From: Panicum virgatum
Lineage: Eukaryota; Streptophyta; Magnoliopsida; Poales; Poaceae
Length of the DNA stretch: 64,000 nucleotides
Direction of reading: 5' to 3'
Assembly (NCBI RefSeq): GCF_016808335.1
Contig: NC_053143.1
Coordinates: forward strand, 2,823,398 to 2,887,397
Under the pieces are notes generated by a model that saw only the letters and a list, made by a program, of their open reading frames with translations, did no database searches and was not told the origin of the DNA. The translations under genes were made by a program, and so were the position numbers. Below, one piece after another: positions 10,421-22,613 of the stretch; position 1 is the stretch's first letter, and each line of letters opens with the position of its first letter.

Positions 10421-12430
10421 ATGGCATCCTTCAACTTCGGCTTCCCGGCGATCGACGCTGGAACCACCTTCGTCTTCGGATCGTGGGTCTGCATCGCCAA
10501 CGGATCAGGAGATTTCTCTAGCCATCTGATCAACCCCATGAATACGAAGGCTCCTCAGAAAGAACAACTCGGCGAGATCACTTCCGTCGAAATCCTTCTT
10601 CCAGGAATCGACAAGGAAATCGAGAGCTTGTCCTTGTCGGGCTCGGTACCTACTCGTTTTCCTTTCGGACTGAAGAATTCAGCCATGACGTATTCAGCAC
10701 TTTTCCGCCAATGGGACCGGACTGGGACTCGGACTCCTCCCATGTTCGATTCCTACCCGGACTCAGACGATGACTTCGATCCCGACTCGGATTCACTCGA
10801 TTGCCAGAATCTGACCATCCTGGCTACACCTCAAAGCCGAGTCGTCTTCTGGAAGAACTCTGAATCCGCCAATGACATCAACAACGCCCGGCTGGTGGCT
10901 TGCCTACGGGATTTACCTTATCAGCCAGGCATACCTCTTTCTCCGGTCAGAGGAGAGGAAATTAGCGACACTGCTCTGGTCGATTACAGCACGACTCACT
11001 CGACCTCGGACAGACAGGTGTACGTCTCACTTCATGGAGAAGAAAGCGCACTTGGCTCTCGGGTTGATCGGTACGCCAACGAGAGTCTAGACCAAATTTC
11101 AGACAATGAGCTGTCAGTCAACGCTCCACAAGACGAGTCCCAACAAGACAAGGAAAGCCGGCGACAACATAACCGCCATCGCGCCACTCGCAGAAAGAAC
11201 GCGACCGCTCGAGCCCAGCGCGCTCCAGCTCCGCACGGACCGCGAAACTTGCAGCAAGACCTGGACAAAGCAGCCGACAATGCTTTCGACAGTCCTCTGA
11301 TCAACATGGCCGAGGCGGCTATATTGATGCAAGCCCTGCTAGACACTCCTCAAATTCTCGAAATTCAACGTTTGACCAGGGATGCCTTGCGTCAGATTGG
11401 GAGACAGAACTTGGCTCCGTCTGTTTCCCACGTGGAAGCAAATCAAGGCAACCAACCACGTGGTCAGCCCCAGCCTAGGTATCAAGACGAGAGCTACCAT
11501 GCTGGTCCTTCAAGAAGTCACGACCGCTATCCTAATGACGCATAGGACTTCATCAATGCCAAACATCATGGACGATCTGCGGATGAAACTGACCGATTCC
11601 CGGCCTTCAGCCAGAACATAAATTACGCCGAGTACCCGACCGGTTTCAGCCTAGTGAACATGCAGAACCTAAAGAAGTACGATGGCAAGCAGGATCCCAG
11701 ACAATGTCTACGGATCTACTCAACAACTATCGAAGTAGCAGGAGGCACAAATTCTACCAAAGTCATATATTTTCCTATGGCTCTGGAATCCGCCACCCTG
11801 ACATGGCTCGAGAGCTTAAGACACGACTCGATCCACTCGTGGGAGGATTTGAAAAAGATCTACATCGACAACGTTTAAGGCTCAATTCATCGCCCAGCCA
11901 CTCGCCCTGACCTACGACTGTGCAAACAAGAGCGAGGTGAAGCCCTGAGATCATACATAAAGAGATTTTTCGATACCCGAGCCACCATCGCCAACATAGC
12001 AGACGATGATGTGATCGACTAGTTCCACAATGGCCTCGCTGCGCAACAACTATACCGAGACTTCGGGAGAAACAGACCCCGCTCGGTCGTAGCACTGCGG
12101 GACATGATGCTCGTATGGGCCGACCAAGAAGAACAAGAACGCGACCGCTTCCCCCGCCGCGAGGATAACAACCAGAAACGCAACAGGGACTCGCGATCAG
12201 ATAAAGGCCAATGCAACTTCGACAAAAAGCGAAAGCCGGAAGATACATTGGCTACAATGGAACGGGGACAGAAAGGCAAGAAGGGAAATCCTCAGGACGA
12301 TTTCCAAAAACTACTCGAAAGACCTTGCCCCCTACACCCTAAAGGAAAGCACACAATCCTCGAGTGCATTAACCTTCGCAAGTCTCTCCAACAACGTCAA
12401 TTGGAAGAAGACAAGAAGAAGAAAGATAAA
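10421..12430 (+). pseudogene. gypsy gag, interrupted by stops and shifts
   Basis: The first part (10421-11545, start MASFNFGFPAID) is open for 375 codons and contains an acidic stretch and an Arg/Gln-rich linker. A stop follows, but the downstream frame 11554-11877 goes on with NINYAEYPTGF and the capsid-like block MALESATLTWLESL. More stops and a shift follow at about 11878-12020. The end keeps a nucleocapsid-like CPLHPKGKHTILEC and a Lys-rich tail. In a working element this polyprotein forms the virus-like particle. At least three lesions separate the pieces. Confidence 0.85.
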
Positions 12431-12434
12431 CAAG

Positions 12435-14424
12435 ATGATGAAGATGGCGACAGAAGCCATCAAGAAAGTGCTTGCCAAGTTACTCGCAGCAGGATTCATC
12501 AAAGAAGTTTACCACCCCGAGTGGCTGGCGAATCCTGTACTCATTCTCAAAAAGAACAACAACGAGTGGAGGATGTTCGTCGACTACACAGACCTCAACA
12601 AGCACTGCCCGAAGGACCCCTTCGGACTCCCTCGCATTGACCAAGTCATCGACTCGACGGCTGGATGCGTACTACTATCCTTCCTAGACTGCTACTCGGG
12701 CTATCATCAAATAGCCCTTAAGGAAGAAGACCAGATCAAAACGGCGTTCATCACTCCGTTTGGCGCATACGCTTACAAAACCATGTCCTTCGGACTGAAG
12801 AACGCTGGAGCAACCTATCAGCGCGCCAAACAGTTATGCTTCACCAACCAGCTCCACCGCAACGTGGAAGCCTACGTCGACGACGTGGTTGTAAAAACAA
12901 AGGAATTCGACTCCTTTATCCCCGACCTAGAAGAAACCTTCAATAGTTTGCGAAGCTTCAAGTGGAAGTTGAACCCAACTAAGTGTGTTTTCGGCGTACC
13001 GTCCGGAAAACTACTCGGCTTCATAGTCAGCCACAGAGGAATTGAAGCAAATCTAGCAAAGATCAATGCCATTATGAACATGGAAGCTCCGACCTCTATC
13101 AAAGGCGTTCAAAAGCTCACCGGATGCATGGCTTCCCTAAACAGATTTCTATCGAGACTCGGCGAAAGAAGACTCCCTTTCTTCAAACTATTGAAGAAAC
13201 AAGACAAGTTCAAATGGTCCCAAGAAGCAGCCGACACACTCGAATACCTAAAAGAGCACCTCCAGTGACCTCCTATCTTAACGGCTCCAATGCCGAAAGA
13301 AGAGATGCTCCTTTACATCGCAGCTACCACACGTTGTCAGCACAGCAATTGTGGTAGAACGAAAAGAAGAAGGCCACGCCTACGGCGTCCAAAGACCAGT
13401 TTACTTCATAAGTGAAGTGCTTTCTGAATCAAAGGTGAGATACCAACCAATTCAGAAACTACTTTATGCAATACTGATCACATCAAGGAAGTTGCGACAT
13501 TACTTCGACGAGTACAAGATATCAGTCATCACAGACTTCCCACTGGGAGATATCTTACACAACCGAGACGCGACTGGTCGCATCTCAAAGTGGGCACTCG
13601 AATTGAAATTCATGCCAAGAACAGCAATCAAGTCCCTGGCTCTCGTCGACTTCCTGGCTGAATTGAGAGAAAACCAAGTACCTACCCTAGCATCCATATC
13701 AGATCACTGGACCATGTACTTCGACGGTTCACTGAAATTGGGTGGAGGAGGAGCAGGCGTACTTTTCATCTCTCTAAAAGGCGAGCAACTCAAGTATGTT
13801 TTCCAAATTCTCTTCGAAGTATCCAACAACGAAGCAGAATATGAAGCTCTCCTACACGGTCTCCGACTAGCCATATCACTCGGCATCAAGAGACTACTCG
13901 TCTACGGAGACTCCCTCCTTGTGGTCCAACAAGTAAACAAGGAGTGTGACATCAACAAAGAAACCATGGACGCGTACGTTGCGGAAATCAGGAAACATGA
14001 AAACAAGTTTTCAGGATTGGAAATCCATCACGTCGTCCATGACAACAATGTGGCAGCAGATATCCTTTCAAAACTCGGATCCGACCAAGCGGAGGTTCCT
14101 CCAGGAATTTTCGTCCACGAACTTCATCACCCCTCAATCAATATTTCCACCCCAATGGAAGTCGACTCAGTTCCTCAAGAAACCAGTCGAGAGGTGATGA
14201 TGATTGAAGCCGACCGGCGCTCTACGTTTATTGACTATATCAAGGACAAACTACTCCCACTGGGAATCGAAAAAGACGACACAGAAGCAATACACATCAT
14301 GCGCCGCAGCAAGAACTACGTCCTTATTGATGACAAGCTCTACAAAAGAGGTGCAGGATCTGGAATCCTCATAAAATGCATAACAGTAGAAGAAGGCAAA
14401 GAAATCCTACATGAAGCACATTAA
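12435..14424 (+). pseudogene. gypsy pol: reverse transcriptase and two RNase H domains
   Basis: The frame 12435-13268 is a gypsy reverse transcriptase: AGFIKEVYHPEWLANPV, WRMFVDYTDLNKHCPK, and the active-site block YVDDVVVKT. A stop at about 13266 and a shift separate it from 13351-14424, which holds the usual RNase H (PVYFISEVLSESKVRYQ) and then a second RVT_3-like RNase H (MYFDGSLKLGGGGAGV, SNNEAEYEALLHGLRLA, GDSLLVVQQV). Remarkably, the Lys/Asp-rich gag tail passes into RT within some 20 codons. The protease and the start of RT are missing, so an internal deletion is likely. The enzyme would copy element RNA into DNA in the cytoplasmic particle. Confidence 0.9.
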
Positions 14425-15465
14425 GGTACATGCGGAAACCACGCAGCCTCACGCACGCTAGTTAGCAAAGTCTTCAGATCAGGATTCTACTGGCCAACAG
14501 CATTATCAGACGTAGAACTACTCATCAAAAGATGCCAAGGCTGCCAGTACTTCGCCAAATAAAGTCACTTGCCTGCTCACAACTTAATCACCATACCTCC
14601 ATCTTGGCCCTTTGCCTGCTGGAGCCTTGACATGATATGACCACTCCCAACAGTGCCAGGAGAATTTACACACATATTGGTGGCAGTAGACAAGTTTACC
14701 AAATGGATTGAGGTCAAACCAATCACAAAAATCTCATCAGATCGTGCAGTCGAGTTCATCAGTGAAATACTCCACAGATTCGGTTTCCCCAACACGATTA
14801 TAACCGACCTTGGATCAAACTTCACTTCGCAAGAATTATGGGATTATTGCGAGAATTCAAACATTGACATCAAGTACGTATCTGTTGCACACCCAAGAGC
14901 CATGGCCCAAGTGGAACGCATCAACGGACTAATAATTGATGGCTTAAAGAAAAGAATCTTCGATTCTACAAGCAAGAAGGGAGGTAAATGGCTAGCAGAA
15001 TTACCAATGGTAATCTGGGGACTACGCATCCAACCTAGCAAGGCCACAGGACAAACACCTTTCTCCCTGGTATACGGCTCCGAAGCAATACTACCGGCAG
15101 AGGTCATGTGGAAGTCACCTCGACTAGAGATGTACGACTCAACAGAAGCCGATGGAAGCCGACAACTAGAACTGGACTCACTCGATGAGATGAGATGCAA
15201 TGCACTGCTACGATCAACCCGATATCTCCAAAACATGCGAAGATATCACGATCGCAACATCCAGACAAGATCTTTCAACGTCGGAGACATGGTCCTCCGC
15301 AGAATCCAAGATGAGACAGGCCTCCACAAACTCAACTCAAGGTGGGAAGGACCTTTCATCGTCACCAAAGTCACAGGACCAGGATCCTATCGACTGATCT
15401 ACGCGGACGGACTGGAAGTCCCCAACTCTTGGAACATCGAGCATCTTCGGAAGTTCTACCCATAA
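14425..15465 (+). pseudogene. gypsy integrase
   Basis: The zinc-binding N-terminal part survives as VFRSGFYWP and RCQGCQYFAK, followed by stop codons at about 14560 and 14638. The catalytic core is open from 14653 to the taa at 15463-15465: a first Asp in AVDKFTKWIE, a second in ITDLGSNFTS, and a Glu-containing MAQVERINGLIIDGLKK. The C-terminal part has NVGDMVLRR and WEGPFIVTKV, then ends EHLRKFYP. It would insert element DNA into the genome. The stops upstream of the core make it non-functional as a polyprotein. Confidence 0.88.
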
Positions 15466-15556
15466 GCTGTCAGAGGCCACCTCCCGGATTTCAAATTTCA
15501 ATAAAGAAACATGGTCCTTCGGAAGTTCAATTAAAGCACCCAAGACAGCTTCAGGA

Positions 15557-16647
15557 ATCGGCTACCTCGAATACCAACCTTTCTTTGTTCACTCAAAGTC
15601 AAAGGCACGGCGAATCGAGTAGTCGGGGCTAAGGGCCATGAGCTTTGCGGCCCTAGAGACAAGTTCTCTACCCTCTTCAGGAGTCGTAACTCCATCGGCT
15701 ACCTCGAATACCAACCTTTCTTTGTTCACTCAAAGTCAAAGGCCCGGCGAATCGAGTAGTCGGGGCTAAGGGCCATGAGCCTTGCGGCCCTAGAGACAAG
15801 TTCTCTACCCTCTTTAGGAGTCGTAACTCCATCGGCTACCTCGAATACAAACATTTCTTTGTTCACTAAAAGTCAAAGGCATGGCGAATCGAGTAGTCAG
15901 GGCTAAGGGCCATTAGCCTTGCGTCCCTAGAGACAAGTTCTCTAACCTCTTCAGGAGTCGTAACTCCATCGGCTACCTCGAATACCAACCTTTCTTTGTT
16001 CACACAAAGTCAAAGGTACGGCGAATCGAGTAGTCGGGGCTAAGGGCCATGAGCCTTGTGGCCGTAGAGACAAGTTCTCTACCCTCTTCAGGAGTCGTAA
16101 CTCCATCGGCTACCTCGAATACCAACATTTTCTTTGTTCACTAAAAGTCAAAGGCACGGCGAATCGAGTAGTCGGGGCTAAGGGCCATTAGCCTTGCGGC
16201 CCTAGAGACAAGTTCTCTAACCTCTTCAGGAGTCGTAACTTCATCGGCTACCTCGAATACCAACCTTTCTTTGTTCACACAAAGTCAAAGGTACGGCGAA
16301 TCGAGTAGTCGGGGCTAAGGGCCATGAGCCTTGTGGCCGTAGAGACAAGTTCTCTACCCTCTTCAGGAGTCGTAACTCCATCGGCTACCTCGAATACCCA
16401 CCTTTCTTTGTTCACTCAAAGTCAAACGCACGGAGAATCGAGTAGTTGGGGCTAAGGGCCATGAGCCTTGCGGCCCTAGAGACAAGTTCTCTACTCTCTT
16501 CAGGAGTCGTAACTCCATCGGCTACCTCGAATACCAGCCTTTCTTTGCTCACTCAAAGTCAAAGGCACGGCGAATCGAGTAGTCGGGGCTAAGGGACATG
16601 AGCCTCGCGGCTCTAGAGACAAGCTCTCTACTTCCTTCAGGAGTCGC
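15557..16647. repeat. Eight tandem copies of a 137-bp unit inside the gypsy element
   Basis: The start phrase atcggctacctcgaatac recurs at 15557, 15694, 15831, 15968, 16105, 16243, 16380 and 16517. The spacing is 137 bases, except one 138 caused by an extra T. The last unit is cut short near 16630. Variants show that units 3-4 were copied together as units 5-6: 3 and 5 share actaaaag and ccattag, while 4 and 6 share cacacaaag and ttgtggccgt. The array lies between pol and the opposite-strand gene, a place where Tat-type elements often carry tandem repeats. Confidence 0.95.
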
Positions 16648-16673
16648 ACACCCATCAACCTGTCGACTACCCT

Positions 16674-16930
16674 GGTACTCGACTTTTGGACGGGACAAGT
16701 TCCCTATTTCCCAAGAGGATTCCATCGTCCACGAGATGACAATTGATTGACTACTTCGGTACTCGACATTCGGATGGGATAAGCTCCCTATTTCCCAAGA
16801 GGATTCCATTTTCCACGAGACGACAATTGATCGACTACTTCGGTACTCGACATTCGGATGAGACAAGCTCCCTATCTCCCAAGAGGACCTCCATGTCTAT
16901 GAGACAATAACTATCGACTACTACGGTACT
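16674..16930. repeat. 84-bp tandem repeats, about three copies
   Basis: The phrase ggtactcg recurs at 16674, 16758, 16842 and 16925 with period 84 (last step 83). Each unit contains ctccctat and cccaagaggat and then cacgaga. It directly follows the 137-bp array but is a different sequence family, so the element holds two unrelated minisatellites side by side. Confidence 0.88.
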
Positions 16931-17099
16931 CGGCCATCTCAAGAAGAGTTACTCATCCAGAAGATGGAAATTAATGAAGAGACACGATCTCTATATCCAC
17001 ACAAGACGGTCAATCAAGAAAAGTTCTTACAAAAAGAACCTACCAACTCATTGACCAAAAAGTTATATTTACACGTCAAAGAAGAAGATACAGTACATC

Positions 17100-19463
17100 C
17101 TACTGATCTATCAACTTTACAATTTGGTCGGCCACAGGTTCGGCCTCCTCTACAAACTTGACAAATTGGTTATGGTCACAAGTCGAACACATGCCATCGC
17201 CAAGAACACCTATCTTGGCCCAAGGCCAGTATGATTTGACAAGACCGAGGGCCTGCGCTACACAATTCCTAGAAGCTTCAGCCAAGTACTCGGCAAACTT
17301 CTGAGGAACCTTCTGCAGCCGATCAGCCAAACTGCCATCAAACTCCTCGGCGGAACCTACGGACTCGACCACAGTCTGAGCCGCCACCCGAAGCTCCTGC
17401 AACTCCTTCTGGTGCTCTTCAGTACCATCTGCAGCCACAACAAAAAGGACGTAAGCACCAGTATAACCAAAAAGGAAAGCCTCAGAACACAGATCAAGAG
17501 GTTACCTCGGTTCTTCTGGATCACCTCCTTCAGCATCTTGACCCTCTGCTCGAGCGCGGCTTTGTCCTTCTTCAAAGCGGCATTCTCCGCATCTATCAGA
17601 GTGATCTTCTAGCGATCCGCCTCAGTCGCTTTCAGCTTCTGAGACTTCAGATATGACCGGTTTGCCATTTGCTGCAGCAACACAATCGGTCTACATAGAA
17701 ATATCACACAAGGAAAAAGTACTCGACAATAGTACTTATCACAGAAAACATGGTGAATTCCCGCACACCAGCCTGGAACTTCTTCATGTTTCCAGCCGTC
17801 AACTGCGGAGCATCCTCAAGCTCTTCACCATGATTGCACTCAAAGTGAGGGGGGACGCCGCAATCTCCTCCAGGAGGCTATCACTCGACTCCTCCTCAAC
17901 TTCTGGTGAAACACCTGCTGCCCTATCCTCGTGAAGCAGCCGAGCAAATGGAAGAACCTTAGAACCATTATAAGGAGGAATGATGGGCTCACCAACAGGG
18001 ACCCCCTCCGAAGGCTGCGATCCCGCCCCACCAGCCCTCCTCGAAGACTCCGCCACATCAGAAGGAGCAGCAGCAGTAGGAGCCCTCTCCTCAACGACTC
18101 GCCTATGCTTAGGCACAGGACCAGGGTTGAAATCAGAGGCAAAAATGTCAGACAGCAAAACCTCAGTGAGACAAAAACCACCCGACTGGTTACCTGACAT
18201 CGTTGCTAGCCCTTCTCTTCCGCACAGTTGTCCTCGGCTTCTTGGGACAACTAATGCCAGCTTCGGGTCCCGGACTCCCCTCACGAGCCAAAAGTCCGAC
18301 TCCTCCTGTCTTACCCTTCACCAAGTCTGCAAGGGTAGCACGATCATCGGAGTCAGAACTCGACAGAGTCTCCGAAACAGTTGGATCCAAATCCGGCCGA
18401 TAATCATGAGGCTGCAAATGAGCGCTAGGCATCATATGGCTCGGCCAATGAACCTTTGGCAATGGAGGATCACTCCGATAGACCAACAAATCATCCTACA
18501 AAAGACCTAGAGTCAGCCAAAGCGCAAAAGGACAGTTCAGAAAAGCACTCGATGACAGAGAACCTTACCTGTTTCGAAAGATTACTCGCACGAAATAAAT
18601 CCGGAAGCTCAGGCATGGAAGTAACACCCTCAAAAAGGTTATAAAGAATCATGACCAGTCTTCTCCGATGAAAATCGAGAGGGATCATACAATCCCGTAT
18701 ACTCGAACCCAGGGTGGATACGGCTCTGCAAGGGCTGGATTTGTCTCCCAAGCCAAGACGACACAACTGTAGCCCCAGTTACCCCCTCCCTTCACCGCTT
18801 AGCAATCCGCTTGAGAAGCTCTCCCACCTGATCAGCATTACTAGCAGGCACACACCACTCGTGACGCTGCTTTGGAGGTCCAGGAGTCCTCTCTGGAAGA
18901 GCAGGAGCATGGTCATCGATATAAAACCACTCCGCTTTCCAATCCCCAATCTGACGATGCAAAGAATACGGGATATACTTCTCCGCCATGCCAGGGCGAA
19001 AGTGGAGATCAGCACCCCCCACCCTTGCAATATTCCTAAGATTGGGATACGGATTCAAGGAAAAGAGACTTTCGAAAAGATCAAATTGGGGATGAATCCC
19101 AAGAAATGCCTCACATAGCTGGACAAAAATAGCTATATGCAGGATTGAATCAGGGGTTAAGTGATGAAGCTGAACACCCCAGAAGAAAAGAAGACCCCGC
19201 AAAAAGTCGCAAGCGGGAATGGCACGGCCACGCTCAACAAAGGCTTTGAAAAGAACAATTTTAGAAGTTTTTTCAAATGGCCTCCCATGACCCTCGGCCG
19301 ACTGCCACTGAATCAAAGTTATGGATTGCAAAAGATGGCGACTAACAAGAGATGAGATCGCAGCTTCCGACAACTTACTCTTCTTCCACCCATCAGCGAT
19401 CGTCGCCTCCCTCTCGGACACTTAGCGCTTGGACTTCTTCGGCGCCATCCGGAAGGTCACGAG
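17100..19463 (-). pseudogene. Opposite-strand extra gene of the gypsy element (putative gypsy-type transposon domain)
   Basis: A multi-exon gene read against the element. The first exon (about 19463 to 18520) starts MAPKKSKR, hits a stop, then continues EREATIADGWKKSKLSEAAI, ...FLRGLLFFWGVQLHHLTPDS, GVTSMPELPDLFRASNLSKQ with a shift near 18790. After an intron comes DLLVYRSDPPLPKVHWP to KKPRTTVRKRRASNDV. Further exons hold the Ala/Ser-rich ASDFNPGPVPKHRR region, a coiled-coil-like KKDKAALEQRVKMLKEVIQK, and the last exon with ALGLVKSYWPWAKIGVLGDG ending at about 17103. The N-terminal WGVQLHHLTPDS block matches what databases call putative gypsy type transposon (PF04195, from memory). The function is unknown. 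The stop and shift make this copy a pseudogene. Confidence 0.75.
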
Positions 19464-20039
19464 CTTCTTCTCACGCATATGCTCGGGGGCTAAGAAATCA
19501 AAGGAAGATAGAAGACGAAGCCTAACATAGAAGGCTAAGGAAATGGCCGGAGGCAAGAAAAGATGAAAACACGGATCGGATCTCCGCTGTTAAATAAACA
19601 GGACAATGGCATTTCCGGGAATACCAGGAAAACCAAAGGTCACAAAGAACGCCTCGGTTTGGGAACATTAACCCTAAATCGAGGGATTTCAAGTCAAAGC
19701 TCGGGGGCTGCAAGATAGGCGTCATAAATGGCAAACTTTTTTTCAAAAACAGACTAAAGACAGCAATGACCCTCATCCTGATCCATCGGTTCAACCTAAG
19801 GCTCGGGGGCTACTCTTTATGGAGCGCGAGTACATCGCGCACCATATCAGAAGAAGAAATTTGGGGCTAGAGCACCTCATAGCCTCGATGCAGCTAGGGA
19901 AGTACTTGGAAGACTACTCGAGGCACTCAAAGGACTCCAAGCCTGAGCAATGGATTCCAGAAGCACTCGAAGGCACTCGATGGACATCTTCAGAAGTACT
20001 CAACGCCTGCAGGACTCGACTACGAAGAGCTCGGTGGCT

Positions 20040-20408
20040 TGTCAGACCCGGAACCACGGGACTGCTCACGGGCGTGGAATATTCTAGAGTAGGGAGTACT
20101 GCATGGGTATGCCCTACCTCTACTGTAACTACTCGTACAGCAGTAGAACTAGCCTAAACGTACTCGGCTAGGACTTTTCATGTAACCCTGCTCCCCCAGA
20201 CTATATAAGGGCGAACAGGGACCCTAAAAAAACAATACCAGAGGGAATACAAACCACCACACAGAACGTAGGGTATTACGCTCCGGCGGCTCGAACATGT
20301 CTAAATTCTATGTTCCTTGCACCATCGCGTTCTGATCTCGGCGAGTCCCTATTCAGAACTATTCTCCTCGGGATATCCTTCGGAGAACTGGACAGTAAAA
20401 CACCGAAA
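20040..20408 (+). repeat. Right LTR of the gypsy element
   Basis: 369 bases, starting tgtcagaccc and followed directly by ctagc, the repeat of the target site. The TATA-like tatataagg is kept at about 20202. A block of about 46 bases found in the left LTR is absent here, and the terminal CA has become AA. No clean polypurine tract is visible just before the LTR; the nearest purine-rich stretch is gaagagctcggtgg. Confidence 0.9.
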
Positions 20409-20413
20409 CTAGC

Positions 20414-22008
20414 TCCCATCTCAAAGACCATCGGATGTGCAACAATAGATTTGTGACACCTATGTGGTGGGAGAGAGGGGACGTGGTGGGGAGGGAGGGG
20501 GTGGGATATCAGATTGGTACAGAAAACCGAGTCAGGCAAAGAAAGAGCTCAGAAATCGAAACGTACCATAGCTCATTAGCTCTAGAGGAGAGAGGGGGTC
20601 GCATATCATGATGCACCACATAAAAAAAATAATAAATTTATAGTGACGCACATAAGCATATTTTCTTTTTCAAGAACACCGAATGGACTTATAATTGTAC
20701 AGCAGATAATAAAATCTCAAAACTATTTATCATTGATGATGCATTCATGCACATATATTTACAATGATTGATGCACATAAACAATAAAATAATATGAATT
20801 TATTTTTTAAAATAATAATAAAATATCAAAATAATATGCAAATATTTTTGTGCAGATAAAAATCATCAAAATTGTTGAACATATGAGATGTGCCCAAGAA
20901 TATCCAACAAATATTGTGATGCACTTTCCTTTTATGAACCAAGAAATAGATAAAGTGATAGTGTAATATACTAGGATGCACAAAAATATTACAAATATAC
21001 ATACTATGTGCATATATTTTATTTTCTTATTTTTTATTCAATGTTTAGGATGCATTCACATAAAAATAACAAATCCATAGTGATGCACAATTTTTTTAAT
21101 AACACGGGATGGATCTATAATTGCAAAGCTATTTATTATTCAAGATGCAAATAAATTCATCCGGATTGATGCTTTATAATAATAAATAACATGGATATGT
21201 TTTGTTTTGTTAAGTCGTGAAAGTACCAAAAATATTTGAGCAAGGACATGCACATATTTTTGTGCAAATAAAATCACCAAAGTTACTGAACATATTAGAT
21301 GCACATATTTTTATTTGTTCATACAAAAACTATTAGACATGAGATTCGTATGCACACAAAAATATCCAATAAAAACGTTGTCATACACTTTCTGTTAGAT
21401 AATAAAATATATTAACAGATAGTGTAATACTAGTGTGCACATATATGTTGCATATACAAATTAAGAGCACGTTGAACTGTGCCTCCAAAATATGCCGTGG
21501 AGATTAGAAATGCAGTTTTCAATAGTTCAATTAATTCATATTTTTCACCATGTAGCCGTACAAGCATTCAATGGCAGCGTGAAGCAAGTTATCCTTTATT
21601 TTTTATCGCACGGTTTTCCATAAACCACCAGTCGCTGTCTTGCTGAAGCATGAAGCCGTTCAGATTGAATCGAACGGTTACCCTAATGGGAGCTAGGGAA
21701 TGTGAGTTCCGCAGTTGATTTACGGTGTTGAGATCGAAGTCAAGGTAAACTCCCTGAACTTTATCAGAGTCAGAGTCAGAACAAAAAATGATTCGGACTC
21801 GGCATTTGCTTGTTGCCCCGAGCACCGAGCCGGATCGGCATGCAAGGGCGATGGGAAGAGACGAGGAAGCCAACAGGATGAATGAAATCCTCGCCGGCGG
21901 GTCCGGGCTCGCCGCAGGTCAGGTGAAGATGGTGTCCGGGCTCACCACAGGTGAAGATGATGTCGAGGGCGCTAGTGGCCGATCGCGTAGCAACTATGTT
22001 CGTCGCAA
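20414..22008. other. AT-rich unassigned DNA with an imperfect internal duplication
   Basis: No supported gene. Two stretches resemble each other in order about 410-435 bases apart: atagtgacgcacata at about 20640 versus atagtgatgcacaat at about 21075, and catatttttgtgcagataaa at about 20843 versus catatttttgtgcaaataaa at about 21257. This looks like a diverged tandem duplication within an old repeat. A 94-codon minus frame at 21589-21873 has no recognised motif. Confidence 0.4.
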
Positions 22009-22016
22009 GTTGCTAG

Positions 22017-22613
22017 TAGAGGTGGGATGGGCCGTGCCGTGCCGGTCCGGTCCGGCCTGGCTTTCTCGTGCCTCGTGCCGTGTCGGGTCTAGATTTTTAA
22101 GCACCTGCCGTGCCGGCACAACGAGTCTATTGTCAAGTTCAAGCACGGTCCATGGCACGCCGGTACGTCTTCATGCCGTGCGGCCCAACGGCCCAAACAC
22201 GACCCTCCAGATACTTGCAATTGAATTTATATGAATCGATGCAGAAATGTTACTGTTGCAATTAGAAAGCACATAAACTATCGATGATATAAAAATTATA
22301 TAATTTTCTTGAATGAATAATATTTCCTTCTATGATTGTTGTTAATTAGAAATAAAAATTAACTGTCATAATAGAACAATAGGCTACGTACCGGCCGATG
22401 GGCTGTTTCCGTGCCGTGCCGGCCCAAGTACGGCCCAAAATGCGGGTCGTGCCATACAGCCCGTCATGCTGAGATCCTAGACACGGCACGACTCTCGTGT
22501 TCATGTTGTGTCGGCACGATCCAAAATATTTCGGCCCGTGCTGTGCTTTGGGCCGTGCCAAACGATCGTGCTGCAGCCCGCCCAAAAATAGCACGGCCTA
22601 AGTCCCAGCTCTA
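22017..22613. mobile_element. Non-autonomous hAT element
   Basis: A 597-base element flanked by a perfect 8-bp duplication gttgctag (22009-22016 and 22614-22621). Its ends invert: tagaggtgggatgggccgtg on the left, tagagctgggacttaggccg on the right, read inward. The 8-bp duplication and TAGxG ends are hallmarks of hAT transposons. Both arms are rich in gtgccgtgccggcc-like words, often seen in grass hAT derivatives, around an AT-rich middle. There is no transposase, so it would depend on an enzyme encoded elsewhere. Confidence 0.9.

Larger units (their letters stand above)
9957..20408 (+). mobile_element. Ty3/gypsy LTR retrotransposon, Tat-type
   Basis: A complete but degenerate element of about 10.45 kb. 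Both LTRs begin tgtcagac; the left ends accgaca and the right accgaaa. The insertion is flanked by the perfect 5-bp duplication ctagc (9952-9956 and 20409-20413). Order: LTR, putative primer site, gag, RT, RNase H, a second RNase H, integrase, tandem repeats, an opposite-strand gene, LTR. RT-RNase H before integrase is the gypsy order; the second, RVT_3-like RNase H and the extra reverse-strand gene point to the Tat group (family knowledge). Several stop codons, shifts and a missing protease show it cannot move by itself. The LTRs differ at many positions plus an indel of about 46 bases, so the insertion is not recent. Confidence 0.93.

Noticed and set aside
15557..16647. CRISPR-like array
   Set aside because: Regular spacing, but whole units are repeated without unique spacers, and it lies inside a plant retrotransposon.
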